5,553 bases of DNA from an uncultured Actinomycetes bacterium (lineage in GTDB: Bacteria; Actinomycetota; Acidimicrobiia; Acidimicrobiales; Acidimicrobilacustridaceae), in the NCBI GenBank assembly GCA_945957335.1, contig CAMFLJ010000260.1, positions 1 through 5,553 of the forward strand. Reading direction: 5' to 3'. The stretch's first letter is position 1. Each line of letters opens with the position of its first letter. Shown piece by piece: positions 1 to 5,059 of the stretch. Under the pieces are notes generated by a model. The model worked only from the letters and a program-made list of their open reading frames with translations. It ran no database searches and was not told the origin of the DNA. The position numbers and the translations under genes were made by a program.

Positions 1-1
1 C

Positions 2-166
2 CGCGAGGTCACCCTCCGCGAGCTCCAGGCGCTGGGCCTCACCTCGGGCATCAACGCCCTCATCGTCGGCAACTACCTCACGACGCTCGGCCGCTCGCCC
101 GACGACGACCTGCAGATGCTCGACGACCTCGCCATGCCGATCGGCGCGCTGTCCAAGGCGTTCTGA
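2..166 (+). CDS. bioB: Biotin synthase, C-terminal fragment (cut by the left edge)
   Basis: Only the last 54 codons and the TGA are present; the 5' part lies outside the window. The frame reads LRELQALGLTSGINALIVGN, then YLTTLGRSPDDDLQMLDDL. This is the characteristic end of biotin synthase, where the alanine/asparagine-rich strand and the G-N-Y-L-T-T motif close the TIM barrel. Family knowledge: BioB is a cytoplasmic radical-SAM enzyme that inserts sulfur from an auxiliary iron-sulfur cluster into dethiobiotin, the last step of biotin synthesis. The radical-SAM CxxxCxxC motif and the cluster ligands would be upstream and cannot be checked. It is followed 26 bases later by a same-strand cysteine-rich small ORF resembling BsaP, which supports the call and suggests co-transcription. 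The family usually has about 320-370 residues, so roughly a sixth is visible. Confidence 0.93.
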   Translation, partial: REVTLRELQALGLTSGINALIVGNYLTTLGRSPDDDLQMLDDLAMPIGALSKAF

Positions 167-192
167 GCGCCCTGCGCACCCTCCACCCCGAC

Positions 193-384
193 GTGGCCGA
201 CACCGCCTACTGCACCTGGTGCGGGACCGCCCTCGCCAGCCATCCCGAGCGGCCGTGCCGCCGCGAGCTCGACCCGCCGCGGTTCTGCCCCACGTGCGGG
301 CGGCGGCTGCGGGTGAAGGTGCACCCCGCGGGCTGGGAGGCGAGCTGTCGCGACCACGGGCCGCTGCCCGCCGACGCGGGCTGA
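193..384 (+). CDS. bsaP: Biotin synthase auxiliary protein (BsaP-like), small cysteine-rich
   Basis: A 63-residue protein with two CxxC pairs (C7/C10 and C32/C35), further cysteines at 22 and 52, and histidines at 17 and 55. This is the layout of a small metal- or Fe-S-binding protein. The core, LDPPRFCPTCGRRL followed by a V-x-P-x-G-W-x-A-x-C-x-x-H-G stretch, matches my recollection of the actinobacterial Rv1590/BsaP family, which sits beside bioB and is needed by mycobacterial BioB to turn dethiobiotin into biotin. The metal or cluster bound here is inference. No Shine-Dalgarno sequence precedes the GTG at 193, so translation may be coupled to bioB. An alternative is a CTG at 163 that overlaps the bioB stop by four bases (CTGA) and would add ten residues. 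A generic zinc-ribbon protein is the alternative reading, but the bioB neighbour makes BsaP much more likely. Confidence 0.82.
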   Translation: MADTAYCTWCGTALASHPERPCRRELDPPRFCPTCGRRLRVKVHPAGWEASCRDHGPLPADAG

Positions 385-396
385 CCCACCTCCGGC

Positions 397-1665
397 TCAG
401 GTGCCGCCGTTGCAGGTCTGCACCTCGGGCACCGGCGGGCCGGTGGGCGTGATCGGGAACGGGTTCGGGTTGCCGGCGAAGCGCTGGCCGATCCACGCCA
501 GCATGTCGTTCAGTGACGGTGCGATCACCCCGGCGTGCGACTGGTCGGGGTAGACCCAGCGCTGCTCGACCTGGCCGATGCTGCAGAGCTGGCCGAACAG
601 CAGCTGCGAGGACGCCACCGGGATCTGCTCGTCGGCGCCGCCGTGGATGATGAGGAGCGGCTGGGGGATGGGCTGGGTGAACGTGCCGGGGTCGTTCTCC
701 TTCAGCAGCTGGTTCCAGGCCGGCACGGTGGCGGGGTCAGCCTTCTGCAGGGTCGAGAAGTCGAGGTCGGCGGCGATGGTGCGCAGGTCGCCGGCGCACT
801 TCCGGTCGACGTTGGCGAGCCAGGTGATGCCGGCCGGGGTGAGCACCTGGTCGAGCGGCGCGGCGGTGTCGCCGTAGGCGGCGTTGAGGCCGGCGGCGGC
901 CATGGCCACGTAGTACTTGAACGGGCTCTGCTGGAGCGCCGCGTTGATGAGCAGGAGCTGCGACGGGGGAGCGCCCGCCACCACGCCCAGCAGCTGGAGG
1001 TCGGGGGCCCAGTCGGCGGCGATGTGGCCGGCGAACACGGCGGCGTGGCCGCCCTGCGAGTGGCCCCAGATCACGTAGCGGGCGGAGGCGTCGACCTCGG
1101 GCATCTGGCGGGCGGCGGTGACGATGTCGACCACGCCCCGGCCCTCGCTCACCCCGGCGATGTAGGGGTGGCGGCCGGGCGTGCCCTGGCCCTCGTAGTC
1201 GGTGGCGGTCACGGCGTAGCCGGCGTCGAGCAGGGCGTTGGCCAGCCGGTCGATGCCCGAGGGGTCGAGCGACGGGGCGCACGAGTCGGCGATGCCGGTG
1301 GTGCCGTGGGCCCACGAGATGACCGGCCAGCCACCCTCGGGTGCGGTGCCGGAGGGGACGGCCACCATGCCGGTGACGGCGATGGGGTCGCCCTGCACCG
1401 ACTCCGACAGGTACATGACCCGCCACAGCGAGCCGTGCAGGCCGTCGGTGGTGACCGGCTCGGACTTGATCAGGTCGCCGTGCGCGCCCGAAGGAAGGGG
1501 GTCGGGCACGCCGTAGAAGTCGGGCAGCCCCGCCGGCGCCGCGATGGTGGCGGTGGTGCGGGCCGTGGTGGTGGTCGAGGCGCTCCCACCGCTCGAGCTG
1601 CAGGCCACCGCCACGACGGCGAGGCAGCTGATCACTGCGGTGATGAGGACGGTGCGTCGTGCCAC
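397..1665 (-). CDS. Secretory lipase-type alpha/beta hydrolase, predicted lipoprotein
   Basis: The 422-residue product starts at a GTG preceded by AGGGGGAG with a 5-base spacer. The open frame runs further upstream, but those residues are arginine/proline-rich non-coding-like sequence and the promoter lies inside them. Residues 1-22 are a signal peptide (MARRT, then a hydrophobic stretch) ending AVAC, so Cys22 is a plausible lipidation site followed by a Ser/Thr-rich tether (23-40). The hydrolase body shows an HGTTG oxyanion-type motif (120-124) followed by the C-A-P-S element typical of the family, the nucleophile elbow GHSQG with Ser203, and likely Asp345 (HGGAD) and His377 (DQSH) to complete the triad. 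Family knowledge: secretory lipases (LIP family) hydrolyse acylglycerols or other esters outside the membrane; the substrate here is unknown. It is transcribed divergently from ftsK and ends 12 bases from bsaP, tail to tail. Four cysteines (129, 290, 361, 418) could form disulfides after export. Confidence 0.88.
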   Translation of the reverse strand: MARRTVLITAVISCLAVVAVACSSSGGSASTTTTARTTATIAAPAGLPDFYGVPDPLPSGAHGDLIKSEPVTTDGLHGSLWRVMYLSESVQGDPIAVTGMVAVPSGTAPEGGWPVISWAHGTTGIADSCAPSLDPSGIDRLANALLDAGYAVTATDYEGQGTPGRHPYIAGVSEGRGVVDIVTAARQMPEVDASARYVIWGHSQGGHAAVFAGHIAADWAPDLQLLGVVAGAPPSQLLLINAALQQSPFKYYVAMAAAGLNAAYGDTAAPLDQVLTPAGITWLANVDRKCAGDLRTIAADLDFSTLQKADPATVPAWNQLLKENDPGTFTQPIPQPLLIIHGGADEQIPVASSQLLFGQLCSIGQVEQRWVYPDQSHAGVIAPSLNDMLAWIGQRFAGNPNPFPITPTGPPVPEVQTCNGGT

Positions 1666-1670
1666 GGTGG

Positions 1671-1678
1671 CTCCCCCT
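1671..1678 (-). promoter_or_regulatory. Ribosome binding site of the lipase gene
   Basis: On the minus strand AGGGGGAG lies 5 bases before the GTG at 1665. It is the clearest Shine-Dalgarno sequence in the window and fixes this start in preference to the ATG 330 bases further upstream in the same open frame. Confidence 0.75.
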
Positions 1679-1681
1679 GTC

Positions 1682-1698
1682 CCGGGTCGTCCGGGTCG
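1682..1698. repeat. Two direct copies of CCGGGTCG in the lipase leader
   Basis: CCGGGTCG occurs at 1682-1689 and again at 1691-1698, a 9-base period. The copies lie between the predicted transcription start and the ribosome binding site of the lipase gene, where a repressor could bind. The repeat is short and GC-rich, so chance is a real possibility. Confidence 0.4.
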
Positions 1699-1703
1699 GC
1701 GGC

Positions 1704-1734
1704 ACGGTAGCCCGGTCCGTCGGGTGCCGGTCAG
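1704..1734 (-). promoter_or_regulatory. Sigma70-like promoter of the lipase gene
   Basis: On the minus strand, CTGACC (plus positions 1729-1734) resembles the TTGACA -35 box, and TACCGT (1704-1709) fits the actinobacterial TAnnnT -10 box. The spacer is 19 bases, or 18 if the -35 is read one base later. Transcription would start near 1697, leaving a leader of about 32 bases that contains the ribosome binding site. This is a pattern match only; the spacer is longer than the usual 17. Confidence 0.5.
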
Positions 1735-1790
1735 TCGGCGGCGCCGGCCCGGCCCGGGGGCGGGTCCGCGTGGGTGACGGTCGGCCCCGG

Positions 1791-1796
1791 TATCGT
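1791..1796 (+). promoter_or_regulatory. Possible -10 box upstream of ftsK
   Basis: TATCGT fits TAnnnT, and transcription would begin near 1803. No convincing -35 hexamer lies 16-18 bases upstream. The implied leader is about 10 bases for a start at 1814 or about 37 bases for a start at 1841. It is weak on its own and is listed because it is the only A/T-containing hexamer of this type in the short region before the gene. Confidence 0.35.
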
Positions 1797-1840
1797 GACG
1801 CTCGGCGCGCGGAGTGGGGCCACGGACGAAACGCGACCAA

Positions 1841-4387
1841 GTGGCCACGAAGCAACGCTCCAGCAGCACCCGTTCCGGCTCGAGCCGCGGCGCCTCCGGC
1901 GCCCGGTCGGGTGGCGCCTCCGGTGCCCGCTCCAAGCCCGGATCCTCGAAGGGCCGGTCGGCCGCGCCCAAGGGCCGCGCCGCCTCGTCGGCCAAGGCCC
2001 CGGCGCCCAGCCCCGTCCGCCAGGCCTTCGCCGGCCACGGCCACGACGTGTGGGGCGTGGCCCTGATCGCCCTGGGCCTCCTCGCCGGGCTCGGGATCTA
2101 CGCCGACATGGCCGGCCCCCTCGGCGCCGGCCTGGCCGACGCCTTCGGTGCCCTCGTGGGTGGGCTGCGCGTGCTCGCCCCCGTCGGCCTCGTCGTCGGT
2201 GGCGCCCTCCTCCTGCGCGGCCCCCGTGACGCCGCCGACCCCTCGGGCCACCGCGTGGTGCGCCTCGTGGTCGGCACCATCCTCGTCGTGGTCGCCGTCG
2301 CCGGGCTCCTGCACCTGCTGCGCGGCCACCCCGAGTCGGGCGCGCCGCTCGACGACATCTCCCATGCGGGTGGCTACCTCGGCATCGCCGTCGGCGGACC
2401 GCTGCGCAACCTCCTCGCCCCGTGGGGTGCCGGCCTGGTGCTCGCCGCCGTCGCCGTGGTCGGCCTGGTCGTGGCCACCGGCATCTCCGTGCGCACCGCC
2501 GCCAAGAAGACCGCCGACGGCGTGAAGCCGGTGCAGGGCGTGCTCAAGAAGGGCGTCGACTCGCTGTTCGAGGTCGGCGGCCGCGAGGGTGACGGCCCCG
2601 TCATCACCACCGACGACGGCCTCACCATCTTCGACGGCGAGCTCGACGACGAGCCCGCCCCCCGCAAGAAGCGCCGTTCGAAGGCCGACGCCATGCTCCC
2701 CGAGCTCGTCGAGGACGACGCCGACGAGCCCGACGGTGGGCTCACCGTGTTCGTCGCCGGCGAGGACGACGCCTCGGCGCTGGCCGACGACGCCGACGAC
2801 GTGCTCGACATCCACGTGCCCACCGCGGAGGAGGTGCCGACCGAGGTCGAGCAGCTCGCCATGCCGGTGGGCCCGTCGCCCAAGGCGATCAACTGGAAGC
2901 TCCCGTCGCCCAAGCTGCTCGAGCGCTCGGAGCACCAGGAGGTCAACCGGGCGATGGTCGAGGAGCGCGGCCGCACGCTGGAGGCGGCGCTCGCCGAGCA
3001 CGGCGTGCAGACCCGCCTCGTCGGCATGGTCGTGGGCCCCACCGTCACCCGCTACGAGCTCGAGCTCGGCCCCGGCGTGAAGGTCTCGCGGGTGACGAGC
3101 CTGCACAAGGACATCGCCTACGCCATGGCCGCCGCCGACGTGCGCATCCTGGCGCCGATCCCCGGCAAGCAGGCCATCGGCGTCGAGGTGCCCAACGACA
3201 ACCGCCAGCTCGTCGCGGTCGGCGACATCCTCGCCTCGCCCGAGGCGAAGGCCGCCACCAACCCGCTCGAGGTGGCCATCGGCCGCGACATCAACGGCCG
3301 CGCCGTCATGGCCGACCTGGCCAAGATGCCCCACATCCTCATCGCCGGTGCCACCGGCGCGGGCAAGTCGTCGTGCCTCAACTCGCTGCTCACCTCGATC
3401 CTGATGCGCACCACCCCCGACGAGGTGCGCCTGATCCTGGTCGACCCCAAGCGCGTCGAGATGGGCCAGTACAACCGGCTGCCCCACCTGCTCACCCAGG
3501 TCGTCACCAACCCCAAGAAGGCCGCCAACGCGCTGGCCTGGGCGGTGAAGGAGATGGAGCGCCGCTACGACCTGCTCAGCGAGGTCGGCTTCCGCGACAT
3601 CCTCGGCTACAACGCCGCCTACGACCGCGGCGACCTCTACCAGGACCCCGACTCCGGCCTCGAGTACCACCGCCTGCCCTACATCCTCGTGGTGGTCGAC
3701 GAGCTCGCCGACCTGATGATGGTGGCCGCCCGCGACGTCGAGGAGTCGATCACCCGCATCGCCGCCATGGCCCGTGCCGTCGGCATCCACCTGGTGATCG
3801 CCACCCAGCGCCCGTCGGTGAACGTCATCACCGGCGTGATCAAGGCCAACGTGCCGGCCCGCCTCGCGTTCGCGGTGTCGAGCCACGCCGACTCGCGCGT
3901 GATCCTCGACCAGGGCGGCGCCGAGAAGCTGCTCGGCCGCGGCGACATGCTCCTGCTCGGCCCCAGCTCGAGCGTGCCCCAGCGCATCCAGGGCGCCTGG
4001 GTCACCGAGGCCGAGGTGCGCAACGTGGTGTCGGCGTGGCGCCGGCAGTCGCCCGAGGTCGCCTACGCCGACGACGAGGTGCAGGGCAGCGACGACGGCT
4101 CCAGCGGCTCGACCGGCGCGTCCGCCGGTGGCGGCGGGGCCGGGAGCGGTGACGACGACGACGAAGAGCTGGTGCGCCAGGCCATGGAGCTGGTCGTGCG
4201 CTCGCAGCTCGGTTCGACCTCGATGCTGCAGCGCAAGCTGCGCGTCGGCTTCGCCCGGGCCGGAAGGCTCATGGACCTGCTCGAGCAGCGGGGGGTGGTC
4301 GGCCCCTCGGAGGGCTCGAAGGCCCGGGCGGTGCTCATGACCCCGGAGGAGCTCGACGAGCAGCTCGGAGGCTCCTCCGGGGAGTGA
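1841..4387 (+). CDS. ftsK: DNA translocase FtsK/SpoIIIE
   Basis: An 848-residue septum-anchored DNA pump. Family knowledge: the hexameric motor moves chromosomal DNA through the closing septum and, in many species, activates XerCD at dif. Residues 1-66 are a basic Ser/Arg/Ala/Gly-rich disordered tail. About four membrane segments follow (roughly 70-88, 106-126, 140-160, 195-214). An acidic linker occupies 250-340. The motor has the GATGAGKS Walker A (503-510), ILVVVDELAD Walker B (Asp620/Glu621) and the ATQRPSV sensor-type motif (654-660). A Gly/Ser/Asp linker (about 745-776) leads to the C-terminal gamma winged helix (about 776-835, with QLGSTSMLQRKLRVGFARAG), which reads polar guide sequences. 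All hallmarks are intact. Start choice: GTG 1841 gives an MATKQRSSS start like other actinobacterial FtsK proteins; GTG 1814 would add nine residues, and neither has a good Shine-Dalgarno. It ends at a strong hairpin and appears to be a single-gene unit. Confidence 0.95.
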   Translation: MATKQRSSSTRSGSSRGASGARSGGASGARSKPGSSKGRSAAPKGRAASSAKAPAPSPVRQAFAGHGHDVWGVALIALGLLAGLGIYADMAGPLGAGLADAFGALVGGLRVLAPVGLVVGGALLLRGPRDAADPSGHRVVRLVVGTILVVVAVAGLLHLLRGHPESGAPLDDISHAGGYLGIAVGGPLRNLLAPWGAGLVLAAVAVVGLVVATGISVRTAAKKTADGVKPVQGVLKKGVDSLFEVGGREGDGPVITTDDGLTIFDGELDDEPAPRKKRRSKADAMLPELVEDDADEPDGGLTVFVAGEDDASALADDADDVLDIHVPTAEEVPTEVEQLAMPVGPSPKAINWKLPSPKLLERSEHQEVNRAMVEERGRTLEAALAEHGVQTRLVGMVVGPTVTRYELELGPGVKVSRVTSLHKDIAYAMAAADVRILAPIPGKQAIGVEVPNDNRQLVAVGDILASPEAKAATNPLEVAIGRDINGRAVMADLAKMPHILIAGATGAGKSSCLNSLLTSILMRTTPDEVRLILVDPKRVEMGQYNRLPHLLTQVVTNPKKAANALAWAVKEMERRYDLLSEVGFRDILGYNAAYDRGDLYQDPDSGLEYHRLPYILVVVDELADLMMVAARDVEESITRIAAMARAVGIHLVIATQRPSVNVITGVIKANVPARLAFAVSSHADSRVILDQGGAEKLLGRGDMLLLGPSSSVPQRIQGAWVTEAEVRNVVSAWRRQSPEVAYADDEVQGSDDGSSGSTGASAGGGGAGSGDDDDEELVRQAMELVVRSQLGSTSMLQRKLRVGFARAGRLMDLLEQRGVVGPSEGSKARAVLMTPEELDEQLGGSSGE
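1889..1936 (+). repeat. Tandem 24-base repeat in the FtsK N-terminal tail
   Basis: Two adjacent 24-base units encode GASGARSG and GASGARSK (residues 17-32 of FtsK). The units match almost perfectly over their first half and diverge at the end. This is a typical in-frame duplication in a disordered basic tail and may vary in copy number between strains. Confidence 0.65.
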
Positions 4388-4390
4388 CCG

Positions 4391-4442
4391 CGATCCCGGG
4401 GGCGGGGGCGCAACGGCGCGCCCCCGCCCCTGCGCGGGATCG
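4391..4442 (+). terminator. Strong GC-rich hairpin after ftsK, probable terminator
   Basis: A perfect 13-base-pair stem (4399-4411 with 4418-4430; arm GGGGCGGGGGCGC) closes a 6-base loop. It is extended by an outer 8-base-pair stem, CGATCCCG (4391-4398) with CGGGATCG (4435-4442), after a 4-base bulge on the 3' side. It begins four bases after the ftsK stop codon. There is no T-tract, so it would have to act as the U-less hairpin terminator proposed for actinobacteria, or as an RNA 3'-end stabiliser. Confidence 0.65.
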
Positions 4443-4456
4443 GCCGGGGGCATCGC

Positions 4457-4462
4457 TAGGGT
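4457..4462 (+). promoter_or_regulatory. -10 box for the Nudix transcript, leaderless arrangement
   Basis: TAGGGT fits the TAnnnT consensus. Exactly seven bases separate it from the GTG at 4470, the spacing expected when transcription begins on the start codon itself (leaderless mRNA, common in actinobacteria). No TTGACA-like -35 is evident; that position falls within the arm of the preceding hairpin. Confidence 0.55.
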
Positions 4463-4469
4463 CGCGGCC

Positions 4470-4502
4470 GTGACCCGACCCGCCGCCACCCGGACTCGCT
4501 GA
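4470..4502 (+). CDS. Possible leaderless 10-residue upstream ORF
   Basis: GTG at 4470 opens a ten-codon frame, MTRPAATRTR, ending in TGA at 4500-4502. It sits seven bases after a TAGGGT box, so the transcript could begin with this codon. The Nudix start GTG (4506) is in the same frame, only one codon after the stop, and has no Shine-Dalgarno of its own. Termination on the short ORF and re-initiation is therefore a plausible way to translate the Nudix gene. The peptide resembles no family I recognise and may have no function as a product. An alternative is that the TGA is a sequence error or recent mutation, and the Nudix protein natively starts here with 12 extra residues. Confidence 0.35.
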   Translation: MTRPAATRTR

Positions 4503-4505
4503 GCC

Positions 4506-5045
4506 GTGCGCTGGGAGGTGCACGGCGAGCGCTGGCTCTACGAGAGCGAGTGGATGTCGCTCTCGCTCGTCGACGTCGAGCCGCCGGGCGCGGAGCGCTT
4601 CGAGCACCACGTGCTGCGCTTCCCGCGCGCCGCGGCGGGCACGGTCGTGTGGGACACGCGCTCGCGTTGCGTGCTGCTGCTGTGGCGCCACCGCTTCATC
4701 ACCGACCGCTGGGGCTGGGAGGTTCCGGCGGGGGGCCTCGACGAGGGCGAGGCACCCGTCGACGGCGCGGCCCGCGAGGTGCTCGAGGAGTCGGGCTGGC
4801 GTCCGTTGGGCCTCGAGCCGCTGGCCTCGTACAACCCGATGCCGGGCGGCGTCGACCAGACCTTCCACCTGTTCCTGGCCGTCGGCGCGGAGCACGTCGG
4901 TGAGCCCACCGATCCCACCGAGGCCGAGCGGGTCGAGTGGGTGCCGATCGACGTGGTCTGCGAGGCGCTCACCGACGGCCGGGTCGTGGAGGGGATGTCG
5001 GTGACGTCGCTGGCCCTCGCGCTGGCGACGGGCCGCATCGGCTGA
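4506..5045 (+). CDS. Nudix hydrolase, ADP-ribose pyrophosphatase-like
   Basis: A 179-residue protein with a complete Nudix box at residues 76-98: G76, E82, R90, E91, E94, E95 and G97 fit GX5EX7REUXEEXGU, with Trp98 at the last hydrophobic position. The metal-binding glutamates E91, E94 and E95 are all present. Family knowledge: these cytosolic enzymes use Mg2+ or Mn2+ to split nucleoside diphosphates linked to another moiety. The N-terminal strand pattern (RWEVHGERWLYES), the R-H-R-F after the LLL strand, and the P-M-P-G-G-V-D-Q segment about 13 residues after the box recall ADP-ribose/nucleotide-sugar hydrolases; exact substrate is not readable from sequence. The GTG start has no Shine-Dalgarno and follows a possible leaderless upstream ORF. 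The stop codon lies inside a hairpin shared with the converging padR gene. Confidence 0.88.
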   Translation: MRWEVHGERWLYESEWMSLSLVDVEPPGAERFEHHVLRFPRAAAGTVVWDTRSRCVLLLWRHRFITDRWGWEVPAGGLDEGEAPVDGAAREVLEESGWRPLGLEPLASYNPMPGGVDQTFHLFLAVGAEHVGEPTDPTEAERVEWVPIDVVCEALTDGRVVEGMSVTSLALALATGRIG

Positions 5046-5059
5046 GCGGAGGCTCAGCC
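5040..5059. terminator. Bidirectional hairpin containing both stop codons
   Basis: GGCTGAGC (5040-5047) and its exact reverse complement GCTCAGCC (5052-5059) form an 8-base-pair stem with a GGAG loop. The TGA of the Nudix gene (5043-5045) lies in the left arm and the TGA of the minus-strand padR gene (plus positions 5054-5056) in the right arm. The structure forms on either strand, which suits a terminator for two converging genes. No T-tract follows on either side. Confidence 0.55.

Noticed and set aside
387..403. A weak hairpin, CACCT (387-391) with AGGTG (399-403), between bsaP and the lipase gene.
   Set aside because: The stem is only 5 base pairs with a 7-base loop and no T-tract; it is too likely by chance at this GC content to call a terminator.
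1490..1501. An AGGAAGGGG-like sequence resembling FtsK/SpoIIIE polar guide sequences.
   Set aside because: It lies inside the lipase coding region, does not match GGGNAGGG or GAGAAGGG exactly, and one copy near ftsK carries no meaning without a genome-wide strand bias.
535..1710. A 391-codon plus-strand open frame across the lipase gene.
   Set aside because: Low-complexity Gly/Val/Arg/Asp composition with no recognisable motif, opposite a gene with a signal peptide, GHSQG elbow and ribosome binding site.
1735..1770. A G/C-only stretch with small palindromes (GGCGCC, CCCGGG) between the divergent genes.
   Set aside because: Short palindromes of this kind are expected by chance in such base composition, and no stable long stem or spaced repeat was found.
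1666..1995. N-terminal extension of the lipase by 110 codons up to an ATG.
   Set aside because: It would bury the signal peptide, overlap the start of ftsK on the other strand and include the predicted promoter and ribosome binding site; its sequence is Arg/Pro-rich filler.
737..4489. A 1250-codon open frame on the minus strand, antisense to ftsK and the lipase region.
   Set aside because: It is the antisense shadow of a very GC-rich gene: rich in His, Gly, Arg, Asp and Val repeats with no domain, and it lies opposite an ftsK gene whose motor motifs are all intact. Over the lipase part it is out of frame with the real gene.
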